Shown: in pieces, positions 44,397 through 57,200 of the stretch
Layout: every line of letters begins with the position of its first letter
Position numbering within the stretch: the stretch's first letter is position 1
Source of the DNA: Trissonchulus latispiculum
Lineage: Eukaryota; Nematoda; Enoplea; Enoplida; Ironidae
Direction: 5' to 3'
Length of the DNA stretch: 64,000 bases
Assembly (NCBI GenBank): GCA_030248195.1
Contig: JASAND010004061.1
Coordinates: 37,206-101,205 of the forward strand
Made by a program: the position numbers and the translations under genes
Notes under the pieces: generated by a model
Databases searched by the model: none
Seen by the model: only the letters and a program-made list of their open reading frames with translations
What the model was told of the DNA's origin: nothing

Positions 44397-46324
44397 CGCG
44401 CGACCCCGCCGCGGCCAAGGGCTCAAGGGTTAGTAATAAAACACAATTAATCTACGTACCCTAGCTACTAGTATAGATAAAACGCGTTTTAGGAAGACAA
44501 CGGCAAAAGATAAAAATTTGCGTATCCCTCAGGCCCGGGTTCCTGGGGACACTACTCGGGCCCCATACAACACATACGGGATTCCGGGACACAGATAAAG
44601 CTACTCCGGAACATACCGGGACACTCACTACGATGACACAACTGATTACACCGACTCAACATAGACAAAATACGGCTTGGGACACCCGTGAGCCGCGAGG
44701 AGATCACACGAAACAAAAGAAGGGTACTCCGGGAGACCCCATCCAAATTTTGAACCCACTCCGGAAGACACTATGTCGGACCAACATGTACATTTACAAA
44801 ATACTCAATATACGACACTCCGGAATTGCATACAGCAAACCAAACATTGGGAAATAACCTACAAAATACTTACTACCGGAGCAAGACAACAAGTACAAAA
44901 ACATAGAAAATACTTCTGCACCTCAAAGATATACATCAGAGTGAACAAGGGAAAACTAGCTACAATAGACACTATACTGTGCAAAATTTGAACAAACAGT
45001 AGAACAAACAAACAAACAACATACAGTAGAAAGTCAAGTAATACCTAGAAACGTAAAAACGATGAAAATTTGTACTCCGGTGGGACTTGACTACACTAGA
45101 AAACTCCTCCGTGAAAGGTTTTACATGGTTTTATAGAACTCCGGGAAAGATTTCATACAATTACACAGTGCTCCGGACAAGTCAACCATATAGCAACAAT
45201 AGATTGTGAAGACTCCGGGAGAGCCTCCACCGGATTAGACATATTATACGAATCTGAATAAATGCCGACAAAATAAAGCTGCACAAAGTAAAGCATATGA
45301 AATTTTAGCTGCACCAAAAATGGCCAAATGGAAGGCAAAACAATGGCAGTACAAAATTATATGGAAAAAATAGACCCGCGATACATTAGTAAAAATAAAA
45401 AAAACAACATCAGTCAGAAACAAAAATAACGTACGGCATAGTTATAGGACGGCCGAGCCAAACTAGGGACCACCATTAAGAATAGAAATCTCGAAAGAGA
45501 ATGTGATACATTTTTAGAATATAAATTTAAAAGGTTACTTGCAAACGAAAAACCCCGTAAAAGATAGCCCAAAAGATTCCTCCCACCACATTAAAGCTAT
45601 CAGGCAAAAATAAAACAGACATGGAATGAAAAAAAGGCACAACACAGTTAGAGAAAAAATGGGAAAGGGGGAGGGGAGGCGGACGAGAGAAGGGGACAAC
45701 CGGATATACAACAAGAAAGCACAACGCTGACTGATATAATTAAAAGTTCACAGATATTCCAGGCCAGGGAGGCTGCCGAGAACCAGTACCGTAGGGAGAG
45801 ACCCCACAAGCCAACATCGGAACAGACCTCCGGGAGTGGAGCGGGCGCAAGCCGCTCCAGACCAATCAGCCCAATCACCGGCCAATAGACAAGAACCAGG
45901 CCCACAAACCACAGAAACACCCGGCTAACCGACAATAACAGGCCCACGAACCACAGAATCACCACAATCAAGGGGCATAAATAGTTCACATAACATTTAC
46001 AGAGTCATAAAAGGACACTCGCCGCAGAAGAGGGACTGGGGGGAGGGAGGGGGAGATATGTTACATTAATCAAACTACAAAAAAATGGTATTAATTAAAG
46101 CACAAAAATATGGCGCAAAGGCCTACAGTGACAAAAGAAAATAAGGCACATTGGCCAACAATAGCAAGAATAAAGTCCCGCTTAATTTAGGGAGAGATAG
46201 GCGCGAGTCTACGGCAACCGCTGCCCGGAGAGTATCCAGACAACCAGCAACTGTAGACGGCGCTTGAATCAAAGAAATTGATGAAAAGAAACTACTGAGT
46301 TCAAGGTGCCGGTCAGGGGTTGAC

Positions 46325-46365
46325 CGCCCACCCTTGTCCTCCCATAAGGAGGACACAGGCGGCGA
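46325..46365 (-). other. Covarying hairpin module of copy 2
   Basis: On the minus strand: GCCTGT, stem GTCCTCC, loop TTATG, stem GGAGGAC, then AAGGGTG (stem positions 46354-46348 and 46342-46336). It has a perfect seven-base-pair stem. Compared with 13792-13811, three pairs differ at both bases and two differ at one base with pairing kept. Confidence 0.7.
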
Positions 46366-47819
46366 GCAACCACGGACCCGCCGGGGTACGGTACAGTGGA
46401 ATACCCCCGGTACTATTGCCTAAGTAAAATGACCGTTAAATTTGTGTGAAAAAGTGAAGGAGAAAAGGTAAAAAGGGTAAAAGAATTTGAAAGAATACGA
46501 GGTAAAACAAGTCCTCGAGCACCCTTCAGCAGACCCAAGAAAACATTCGCAAGAATTTAGAAAATTTAGGCAATGATTTGTAGTAGCAAAATAGGGAAAC
46601 ACGGAAAGCAAGAGCGCCTTAGAAAAATCAAAAGAATTTCATGAAAAAAGAAGATGGTCCCCAGGGTACTCGAGTAGTTAGACATCTTTATCCCCCCAAA
46701 ACCACACCTAACAGGTTTATAGATGAAAACAAGCAAGCACCCCCTGCCAATACGGGCCAAGGACATACGTACGACCCGCATCGCGTACATGATGAGCCGT
46801 TGCCAGAGGTCCAAAACAACTAATTTCTGCAACAAGGAAAAGAAAAGCTTCCAACGGCGGGACATAAAATTTTCTACAATCAGCTTTTCTCGGAGCACTA
46901 CACGTTTCGAGATTAGAATTTACCGTGGACTTTTAGCTGCGTCGGCAAAATTGGGTCTCCTGGTGTACCAGACGAGGGATCCTTGGTCCCACAGCGCGGA
47001 ATCGCGGAGCCCCCGACTGATCAGCAGGAGACAGTCTACGCGAACGTCAACCCGGTCTTAGAAGCTAAATACCCCATTTGCCTTCCAGTACTGAAAGGGT
47101 CCGGCCCATCATTCCTACTAGAGTCACACTTGCCATTAAAACAGAATTTTTTCCAAACAAAGCAAAAAACATTTTTGGACAAGCAAAGAGTTTTCCAAAA
47201 AGCATAAGAGATCACGAACCCAACCACACATTCAATACAGTACAAACATAGTACACAAATACCATATATCCGGACCTGGACCCATATCGGCAACCCAAGG
47301 GGATAGGAACCTAAAACACAAAACAAAAATAATTAGTCACAAAGTTAGGGAAATTTTAGGTTAAGAATTGGTAACTGATTAAAAACAAAGTTAGTTAAAC
47401 ATGAACGTATAAAACAGTACGAATCTGCCGGACCATGTAGCTGACAAGGATATGAAAGAGACCCCGGATGCCGTCCGGGAGAATCCAAAGACACTCCTGT
47501 AGACTTTACGAGACTTAGGTATTCAAAAAAATGAAGTAAGCAATAACATTTTGAAAATATTTGTGACAAAATTTAATTTTGCAGAGCAAACTTTAAAGAG
47601 AACGCAAATACAAAAAGACTATGCAAAAAGAAGATACACATAAAGGCACTACGAACGGCATCCGGGTCTCAAAACCAAATTCATGCACGGATGTTAAAAC
47701 CGAAAATTAATGACAATAAACACTACGTGTTCCCCCGCGTCCACTGTAGAATTTTCATAGAAATTTTCACCTTTAATTTGACATTGGAAATAGATTTGGC
47801 CCTGAACCGACCTTGGCGC

Positions 47820-48611
47820 CATGGCCTGTCCGCGTATTTAGAAAGTGTACACCGTGGGCGCGCATTGGAAAGTGTACTGCGTGTACGCGCACTGAGTTGG
47901 AAAATGTACACCGTGAGCGCGCATTGGAAAATGTACTGCGTGTGCGCGCATCGTATTAGAAAATGTACAGCGTGGGCCCGCACTGAAATACATATGCGCA
48001 GATGATGTATACAAGTGCATTTGACACGGCGAATAATTCCCACAATGTTCCATCAATTCGGCTCATCAGAAATGTTGCTAAAAGTATACAAATAGAAAAC
48101 TTGAAGTCGTAGTTTAAGAAATATTTATGAACAAGATTACTACGAATATTCGAATCGTTGCTTACTTATTCATGAAAAGTTTACGAATCATTTTCGTTTT
48201 CAGGACTGCTTAATATTCTGAAGGAAATAGGAATTTATTGCTAGATTCAGAATTAAAGATGACTTAAAAACATCTAAATAAAAATCTAAAAAATAAAATA
48301 TGACGAGTTGCTACGTTTCTTATATAATTTTGTTAAATCGTTAATTTAGTCGTAGCCACAGCTGTTCGGAATTCAGAAGCTGCCACGATTCGGAATCTAG
48401 CAACAAATACCTACTTCCTTCAGGATATTAAGCAGTCCTAAAAACGAACAAATAATTCGAATATTCGTTTATCTATTTATCCGTAAACTATTCATGAATA
48501 AGTAAACAACGATTCGAATAAACGTAGAAAGTTTCCTCGCTTTTAAGTTTTCGCGAATGATTCTATATTCGTGTACAGGATTATTGTGTATTCCCCAAGC
48601 TATACAATTTT

Positions 48612-48668
<57 letters not shown>

Positions 48669-48681
48669 ATATATATATATA

Positions 48682-48740
<59 letters not shown>

Positions 48741-49345
48741 GTAATACAGTTAACGTTTGCATGTAGCTAGAAATTGATGTAGAAATGTTGAAGTAAATTA
48801 GATCCAGAAAGCCATGAAAATGAGTAGTTTCATTGCAAAAATACATGCTGATATCGCTAAGAGCACTGAAAGCTCGGAATTTTGAGTTTTCCTTGCCCAA
48901 AACTAGAAAATAAACTACGTGAAAACTTTTATGTCTGCTTGCAAAATCTTCAAAATTCTCAGTAACACATTCTAAATTTGCGAAAAGTTACAACTTTTCA
49001 ATTTGAAATTACAACAAATTAGCGAAGTTTCTGTTCATAAACATTTCTTAAACTACGACTTCAAATTTTCTATTTGTATACTTTTAGCAACATTTGTGAT
49101 GGGCCGAACTGATGGAACATTATGGGAATTATTCGCTGTGTCAAAAGCACTTATATACATCATCTGCGCATATGTATTTCAATGCGCGCCCACGCTGTAC
49201 ATTTTCTAATACGATGCGCGCACACGCAGTACATTTTCCAATGCGCGCTCACGGTGTACATTTTCTAATACGATGCGCGCACACGCATTACATTTTCCAA
49301 TGCGCGCCCACGGTGTACACTTTCTAAATACTCGGCCGGTCCAAG
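47820..49345. mobile_element. Foldback element with tandem subrepeats in its arms
   Basis: Left arm 47822-48130 pairs with right arm 49020-49343. The arms are built from units of about 33 bases with the words GTACACCGTGGGCGCGCATTGG and GTACTGCGTGTGCGCGCATCG. Inside lies a second, smaller inverted repeat (about 48140-48230 against 48425-48515, landmarks GGACTGCTTAATATTCTGAAGG) and an (AT)n tract. No protein is encoded. It interrupts the 3' region of the LTR element. Confidence 0.75.
48617..48737. repeat. (AT)n microsatellite
   Basis: About 120 bases of AT with a short GTGTGT interruption, inside the foldback element. Confidence 0.95.
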
Positions 49346-50176
49346 GGAGCATTTTTGAAGAAAGAAACATTAAAGTAAGTTTATCACAGAAAAACACGAT
49401 TTACATTTTAGCCATGCCAACCAAAACGCCTCGGGCCGTCTATAGCCAACCCGGAGCGCCCCAGCCAAGCACAGTAGCAACCAAAAAATTCTTACCAACA
49501 ATATTCGAAAACAGGTAGATCCGTGTTAGGTCCTGTGCACTCTCACTTCGGAAGATGATTCTGAATCCAATCCAGCAACCGTTGCTCACTGAAATCAGCT
49601 GAATCAATGGCGGAAGGCACAAGATCTTAAATTAGAAATAAAACTTGCAAATGTGCTGGAGGCAGACAGATTGTGACCAGTTAGGTGTACGTAAAAAGAA
49701 GTGCAATATTAAAATATAAGACGGTTATAGTGCTAAGTTGAAAGTGTAGGGTGTAAGTTAAAAAGTGTGTACCTAAACTTATGGCCCTAAACTGAATAAA
49801 ATAGGCAATAGCACCGGAGGTATAAATGACAAGATGTGAAGGCTCAGAAGATATGAAAAATTTTAAAAAATTATTTAAATCGAACTGAAATATAAATCGT
49901 ATGTATTTGATTCAAATGAAAAATAAAGAAAACAAGTTTAGAAAATGATTTTGTGGTGGAATTGCAAGAGTTAATTTTCAGCAAACTAATCGGGCTAAGC
50001 AAGCAACATGCTAATCATCCGAAATAGCGACTCCGGGTTTACCCCCTCTTTTGAAAATTAACTTGGGGCAACGCAGGTTGGCAGAAATGAGTGGTTTACT
50101 GCAGATGGTCCAAATATACTGCGATGAAACACGATTTTAGAGTCATCCTGCATTTTTTCTAAAGGTATATACGGGT

Positions 50177-51160
50177 TCAAAAAGCAGGTCGGACCCCGGA
50201 CAGCACAGCCGTGGAGGAAGGGGCCGGAGCCAAAACCTCCGAGGGCGGGGGTGTCCCCAGATCTACACACATCACCTCAGGCGCATCGTCACACCAATTT
50301 GCAACAAATTCCGAGTAAATTTCGGCTGATGACAATAATGGGTGGCGTATTCCTCGCATATTCACCTCATTAGTAGAAAATAACAAATCCCAGTGAAAAC
50401 TTTTCATGAAATCAGTGCCTATGAGCATCTCACGAGAAAAATCAGGAGCCATATGATAAGACCACCCATATTCTTTACGCCCCACCGTGAAGATGACGAA
50501 AACTTTAGAAGAAATTTTTAAAGGTGCATTGTTAGATGTCACTGCGGTGATAGGATCCGGTTTATGAAATTGAACATTGGTGCCCCCTTCAATATCCTCT
50601 TAACTGTCCGGGGACTGATAATGGATATGCATGCCCCAGAGTCGATAATAGCCAAAATTTTGGTCCCTCCGGAGGTGATGAGTATGGCTGGCATATTGTC
50701 TGTTGCCGCCAGTACTTGCTCGGATTCAATTCCGGTGGACCCTCCCGGAGTTACTGCATCTGATGTTGGATCTCGCATTTGGGGTTTTTCTGGCTCCTGC
50801 AGTGCCGTTGGACTGACAGGTTCTTCAGTTTTTGTCCAAGAGAAGTTCAGTTTTCAGAATTACTTTCGAGACTATGCCAACGAGAGGCACCCGCCTCCTG
50901 GAGATTGGGAGAAAAACCCGCGGTCCAAGCGGTAGGAGGCTGTTCTTTGTCAAGCAAGACTGTGTCGAATTCCGACTGATTTGGATATAAACGTTGCAAT
51001 AAAGACACCATTTCTTGCATTTGGTTTGACAGGGCCTGATGATATTCTTGCATAAAATTAAAAGTATCTCTGTGAATGGCCCGCAAAGTAGTAAAGTTTT
51101 GAACCATTTTTGAAAAAACATTCGACAGCTGAAACTCCGTAAAGGTATAATCAAAATCTG
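50177..51160 (-). pseudogene. Retropepsin-like protease of copy 2, broken
   Basis: Minus-strand frame with the catalytic DSGA context (IIDSGACISI, near 50655) and the partner MLIGTDF near 50425. The frame shifts between the two halves near 50600, just after KRILKG, so the enzyme is not intact. The upstream linker (51107-50850) is homologous to copy 1. As in copy 1, this frame is -1 relative to the end of gag. Confidence 0.7.
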
Positions 51161-51179
51161 GAATATTTGATGAATCTAC

Positions 51180-53985
51180 TGAATCGGACGGGTAGTGGTC
51201 AGTTTCAGAGGGGCCCTCTCCCCTGAAGAAGCTTCACCACCAGGCGGATCAGAAACCATCCCAATTTGAAACTGGCTCAAAATTTCATTAGCTTGCTCAG
51301 CAGTAACCCCATGTGAAGCCGGAGGCGCTCTCACAGTAGAAGGAGGTGCAGCCGAAGCTGAACCCCCGAATCCGAGGCTCGTACAAAATTTTGAGAAAGT
51401 TCCGGAACACCTGCATTTTGCATATGTACTGTACGTTGGTATGGGGCCAGAGTTGTAGTCGCCGTAGCTGAAATTGCCGTTGGCTGAGAATTTTGCCCGC
51501 CCACATAGCCACCTTGATTTCCCAAGTTTGTTGGGGGTGGAAGGACCGGAACAGGAGCAGAAAATTGAACTGGAGACGAGTTGGTAGGTGGGAGTCCGTA
51601 CTCTGACGAGAGAGGAGCCGGGGCATAATTTATGGGGTGATATTGTTGCTGATAGGGAGAAGGCACTGCATACTGAGCAGGGTACGTATTTGACATGTAA
51701 GTTACGTGATCAACTCTTTCCGGGGAAGGACGGTTTTTATAGTCCGGGGGAGCCTTGGACGGATAACGGTCCCAACATTTTTCCGGTGGGTGACCGCGTC
51801 TTTTACAGTATTTGCACGGGGCAGAAAACTTTTTCCTTTTTTCTTCGTCCCACTTACTCAAGGCTTCTTGGATATGTTGTTCAAACCCGTTTTTCTTTTC
51901 TCGGAACCCCAGACGAGAAGCTGCGACTTCCAAGTTTGACTGTGATGGAATGTCGGAATTTTTTGAGGTTGCGGTTTTTTTAGCGGTGCCCCCCTCCTCA
52001 ACATAATAAATTGGCAAGTCATAGGAGAGAGTGTCTCCTTCCGGGGGGCGTGCCTCCCGTGACTCCAAACGGTCTATGACCCGGCGAACATCTTGCATAG
52101 TGGGCTGTTCAACAAGAAAAAGAGAAGCCAAAGCGGAAGCAAATTTGTCTGGACCCCTGCAAAGAGCTGCTGAACACATTCTTGTTCCCGCTCCTCCTGT
52201 GTATCCCAAAGGTCGAGGGCCATTGCCTGCAATTCGGAAATATAATGACGTACTGATTCATTGGGGAGCTGCCTCCGGAGAGCAGATGCCGAAAGCCGCT
52301 CCCGAAACGAACGCTGTGGTTTTGGAAACTGAGATTTTATTAGTTCCAAAAATCCTTGGTAAGACTCGACGACCTTTGGTCCGCACTTGGAAGCAAAAAT
52401 TTGGGCTTTTCCGGACAATTTATTCCATAACATGCGCCCGCACTGGCTTTCTGGAATAGAGTGAACGACTACGGCAGACTCAAACTGGGGTAGCCAATCT
52501 TCGAAATATACGCATTTTGGGTCATAACGGGGCTAATCCCTCAAAACTTCTAGATAATAACGAAATAAACCCATGTCAACTTTTAAAACAGAAATATCTG
52601 TGCTTTGCATTGAGTCCTGAATAGAGTGACGGGAAACTTTTGACATTCTGGGTTTTTCCCGAAGTTGTCAATCGAATACGGTAGGGACATCTGAAGTGGG
52701 GCAGGGGAGGGTAGGGGTCCCGGAGACGATCGCGGGAGCGTAGTTTGTTGAATATACTTATGTTCCGGTTGTACGTAAAAACCGGGGGAGGGCTCGCCGC
52801 TAAACTTTGTGTAAAGTGTACCGGAGGCAGGTCTCCCTGGGGGCCACCTACGCCGGCAGGGGGCAACACCACACCCTTGACCTCCCAGAGGCAGGACACA
52901 GGCGGGTGGTGTCCTCCTGGCTGCGAATCCTCCACAGGGTTTGCTAGGATATTTGGAGAAACAAAATCATTGTGCAAAGCCGAGTCAGCAATTTGAGCTC
53001 CCCCGAACAAGTTTTGGTCCGATGAATTTTTGGCTGATTGAACGGGGACCAGGAGGTATTGCCCCTCACCAATTTTCTGCTCCATATAGGGTACGGGGAT
53101 ATTTTTTGGATTCGAAACCTCCCCGTCAACTAAAATAACCGAATTTTGACTATGGGCTGAATTATATACAGACCCATTTTCTGAACGTACAACATTTTCC
53201 CCAAAAGTTTGTCGAGAACTTGAGCCTATGGGAGGGGGAGGGGTACCGTTTCTGACCTGCCGGGAGGGTGTCCCGACAACGCCAGGCGGAACTGCAGCAT
53301 TTTGCCCAAAATTTTGTTGAGAATTTGAGCCTATGGGAGGGAGAGCGGTTCCATTTTCGACCTGCCGGGAGAGTGTCCCGACAACGCCGGAGGAGACCCG
53401 AAGAGACCGGAAAGAACTAGTATTTTGAGGGGGTTGAGCTCCCGCGCCCACTTGAACAGACTGAACGGGCTACTGATTTTGAGGTGTACAATAATTTAAA
53501 AATTGTTGGGGGTCTCTCCCCGGCTTGGCCGGACAAACGCCCAGATACACCGGGAGAGGCGCCCCCATTTCCCAAGATAGATGAAACAATTGGTTGGACC
53601 CCCCGAATTGTATCATAAGGGAGACAAATAAACTTATCACATACTCCGCTTGAATTTTCTGGATTTGAAGGACCTAAATTTGGGGGAAATGCAACACCTG
53701 GCTGGGGTTGGGAACCCAAGTTTGGGAGGAGGGGTGGTCCCAAATTTTGGGGGAGATCTGGCCACGAATTTTGGTGGAAGGAGGATCCCGTATAATTTTG
53801 GGGGAATGATTCCCCCCGATCTCCGACCCCCCGGTAAAAAATGTTTCCACTTTCGGTTCAAAAAATTATCAAAAAAGTCTGGTGCCTGAGTTTGAGACAA
53901 TTCTGAAAACAAATGAACAGTTTTATTCTTAAAACGTTTTAAAGTCCGGGTAAACGGACGAGAAAAGTCGGACATACTACTCACC
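51180..53985 (-). pseudogene. gag of copy 2, broken
   Basis: It starts near 53975 with MSDFS, close to the primer site. A Pro-rich N-terminal part (to about 52580) follows. The capsid domain begins YFEDWLPQFE near 52505 and contains ASKCGPKVVESY and DLWDTQEEREQECVQQ. A zinc knuckle (CKYCKRRGHPPEKC) lies near 51825-51785, then a Pro/Tyr-rich tail. Breaks seen: a TAG near 52532 before the capsid, a frameshift near 52150 after ECVQQLF, and further shifts in the Pro-rich part. Where copy 1 has a TAA (9936), this copy is open. Confidence 0.72.
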
Positions 53986-53990
53986 TGAAG

Positions 53991-54003
53991 GAACGGTCGC
54001 CAG
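53991..54003 (-). promoter_or_regulatory. Primer binding site of copy 2
   Basis: On the minus strand ACTGGCGACCGTTCC follows the LTR end CTACA. It shares TGGCGACCGT with copy 1. Confidence 0.7.
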
Positions 54004-54004
54004 T

Positions 54005-54570
54005 TGTAGAGATATGACTGAACTATCTCAAAATAAATGATTTTAAAATTAAGGAAAAGATTGCTAGTTTCGTGAGTGTGGGCATGTCCTACTAGAATCG
54101 TCCGGAAACCTTAGATAACTGATACCAAAGGACGACAGTTTATTTCAATACCGTAAATTTAATTTACAAAAGGAAAATACACAAAAAACTCAAATTGTCT
54201 CACATTAAACAACTATAGATTCAGGCACCAGACAGTTTGACAGCAAACAGAAAATTATAAATAAAAAGAACCACAAAAACCTTCCAAATAGATTCAGTCA
54301 AAATGCAGAGCAATCCGAACTCAAATCAATGCAAAAATTAATAAGGCAAAACGGGGCCCCAAAACTACCGCTGACTAAAGAATCCCCACTAACACCCGTC
54401 CGGAACAATAGCCAAATCCAAGTGAACTGAAAATTTCGAATGCGCGCCTTTTATACTGCGCAATTAGCCAGTCATGCCAAGAACTGTACACACAACCTTG
54501 CATTTAGCGGTTGCGTAGATTTTCTCTAATTTGAATAGAAATTGGTTGAAATAGTAAAAATACCTTCACA
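54005..54570 (-). repeat. 5' LTR of copy 2 (566 bp)
   Basis: On the minus strand it begins TGTGAAGGTATTTTTAC and ends ATCTCTACA, with complementary TGT/ACA ends. It does not resemble the copy 1 LTR beyond these ends. Confidence 0.75.
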
Positions 54571-54848
54571 TTGGGGTGGAAAGCCACAATCAATCGGATG
54601 TCTAGCTGGCGCACGGAGCCATGCCCACTAACAACCCGTGAGCCTTGGTGGGTTAAATTCCTTACTAGGGAAATTCCGGCTTACCGGTTTATTACCGGCT
54701 TACCAGCTTACCAGCTTTATTCCTTGCTAAAAACACATTACATACGTCTATGGGAACTGCATCCATATACTTATGAGAAATGTGTATCTTCTGAGCTGAA
54801 GTATTAGCTATATTTTCATTACGTCATATCGACTAGTGTAAGACGTTA

Positions 54849-55163
54849 AGCCGTGGTTACACGTGGCAATCTCGTGACAACACGTTGTGACAACGGCAGT
54901 TGTCTCCCATGGCTGTCAAATGTGGCTACTAGTGGTTACACGTAACAATAGATTGTGACAACGCACATCTGCTGTTGAGCCAACGCTATGTTTACTGTTG
55001 CGTTGTCACAACGAAATCGGACATGGTCCCAGCGCTCACCAGCTGTCACAACGTTGTGTCACTGGCTTCCCAAACAACGTTGTGACAACTCTGTAGCAAC
55101 GGCAGCTTTGGCAACGTGTTGTGACAACGCGTTGTTACTAGATTGCCAAGTGTAACCACGGCT
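54849..55163. mobile_element. Harbinger-type MITE (315 bp)
   Basis: Terminal inverted repeats AGCCGTGGTTACAC, flanked by TTA on both sides (54846-54848, 55164-55166), the 3-bp duplication typical of PIF/Harbinger. The interior is filled with TTGTGACAACG words in both orientations. No transposase. Confidence 0.8.
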
Positions 55164-55169
55164 TTAGAT

Positions 55170-57195
55170 ATTGGTTGGCTCCGTACATTAACTCGGTGCC
55201 CGAAATTAGCACGTTCCATACATTAAGAAATTAGAGGGTTTACCCCTGAAAATTTCTAAAATTTTAAGGGCTACCCCGAAATTTGCAAAACTTGCAAATT
55301 CTTAATACTTTTGGCCAAAAATTATAGAAGATAAAGGTTTTTAACGATTTTTAGGAATTTTCTAAAAATCGCTAAAATTTACTAAAAATGGGCAATGTTG
55401 GTAAGAATTGCTGATTGGCCAACCCTTTTCCCCTTTAGTACGAGAGGGTCTGTCCTTGTTTCCCTCTTGCTAATACTTGCTAAAACTCCTAACGCTAAAC
55501 GTTGCACCGATAGGGAGACAAGATTACACTGATCGAATTTCGCCTTTCGAATTTGCTGATATTTAACAGTACTGTTTTGTTAAGATAAATTTTCAATGAC
55601 TACGTCATGTCTATTATGACATGCAGATCGAGTTGTCTATTGCAAGTTTTAACATAATTCAGCTTTCTCTATATTGTACTCTTTTTGTATTATTACTGTG
55701 GATGTCATCATTTCTGTTTACTGTTTATTCATTTGCTGGGATTTTCTACCTATTACAGTTCCAGTTATGTTTATATTCTTATCTTAACATATCAGCGAAC
55801 TACCGGTGGACTCATTTCCATTCGTTTTCTTTGCTTCTTTCTTTCCGTTATTATTTTAAGCATGGCCGTACTACTGGCTACCACTGAATTATGATTCCGT
55901 AATTATTGGAAATGTACTTTTTGCCACAATCTGACCAGTGTTTTTCCAACGAAGATAGAGAATTTATTACACAAGCTGGAAGGCTGACATTTACACAGGC
56001 TATAATCAGTATGTACTTCATGGCATCGCTTCATCTCTATTGTTAGATGACAGGCCTTTCCTTGCCACGACTAGAACGTTAACAGCTAAAATAGCAATAA
56101 AGGACCAATCATGTAAGAATAGCATTTATAGGAGCAAGTTAACCAGTTAACCCAACTTCTTCGGAGACAGCAGCTTTTTATTCCGCCTGGAGCCGGAATA
56201 CCTAATATGTGCTTGTTGTATGTTTTACGTGTAGTAGCTGTGTTGCCTTAGAAAAAGGCCTATGTTTAACACAGGCCTAGTTATGTACCATTTTTTGCAT
56301 GCGCAATATGCAAATTAGTTTTGCAAAGACAAAGGTGCAGTGTAGAATTGAATGTTGTCTTAAAAATATCAGTGCTAAGTGCAACGTGAATTAATACTTG
56401 ATCTGCCGGTTTTCTGTTTGATGGGCAGGCTTTTCTTGCACAAGTCTGGTGCACCTTACAGAGTTTATCAAAATATCAATTGCCACAGTTGAAGTCATTA
56501 GTCGCTACCTTAGTGAGGCTCTGCATGCTTACGCCAAAATAAATGTTCAAACTATATTTAAATTTAGTGATGATTCTTCAGTATGCGGAGTGAGCACACT
56601 TTCATTAAGGTGTGGCGAATTATCTAATATGTACTCCTAATGAAACATACCTATTTAACTAAAATTAGAATAAGGCAAAGCTTTATTTCGCTTAGCTGAA
56701 TAAATTGTTTGTTATAGATTGATGTTAGAAAACTTTATTCAGACAGTTCTCTGTAGAGGAGTATTGCCCTTTTTGGGCACTATTTGTTGCTCATTATTAG
56801 CAGACATATCAAGGCAACATGGTCTGTAGCAGCCATTATTGAATGTGTCTACATTTTTCACAGAGGAACCCCATAAATCTATAGAGCAATTAAACTTGAC
56901 CCTGAACTTGCGTAAGGTCTATAGACGTCAAACAGGTTTGGTTCTGCGGAGTAAATGGTACCAATACGGTACAAATCAGTGCTTGCATAGTTCAAACAGT
57001 TAGAACGCCTCTCTAACAGGTCTACAGCTAAAGTTCAGTTCAAAGTTCGAAGCAGAACTGAAGTTCAGTATTTCGATTGGTAGCATTGCGAACAGCATTC
57101 TTATTTTTCGCTGTATATATTGTGTGTGATTGTGACTTGTGTCGGCTGGTGTGCCGTGCCGTAGACTCTGTCTGTATAGCCTTTAAATTTAGGAT
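55170..57195. other. Intergenic, no firm gene
   Basis: AT-rich. A frame from about 56429 (after CAG) to 56640 reads TSLVHLTEFIKISIATVEV and onward for about 70 codons; it could be an exon but matches no family I know. A T-rich hydrophobic frame at 55621-55887 looks like chance. Confidence 0.4.
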
Positions 57196-57200
57196 TTAAC

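Larger units (their letters stand above)
44400..50035 (-). other. Long non-coding 3' region of copy 2
   Basis: Equivalent of 11789-15676, plus the inserted foldback element. Many short phrases match copy 1 in the same order. No long frame and no pol motif. Confidence 0.6.
44072..54570 (-). mobile_element. LTR retrotransposon encoding gag and protease but no pol (copy 2)
   Basis: Read on the minus strand: 5' LTR (54570-54005), primer site (about 54003-53992), gag (from about 53975), protease (about 50778-50177), a long non-coding region, polypurine tract (about 44396-44381) and 3' LTR (44376-44072). Layout, gag-protease and parts of the 3' region match copy 1, but the LTR sequences are unrelated by eye, so these are two subfamilies. 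A foldback element (47820-49340) is inserted in the non-coding part. No RT or integrase was seen. No clear target duplication. Confidence 0.8.

Noticed and set aside
16008..48737. Frames reading IYIYIY at 15983, 20154-20583 and 48557
   Set aside because: Translations of (AT)n microsatellites.
55433..55450. TTTAGTACGAGAGG, like the sarcin-ricin loop region of large-subunit rRNA
   Set aside because: Only about 13 bases match and neither flank resembles rRNA, so chance is likelier.
55621..55894. Hydrophobic frames as membrane proteins
   Set aside because: T-rich sequence gives Phe/Leu/Ser-rich frames in several phases; no start context or splice signals support one.
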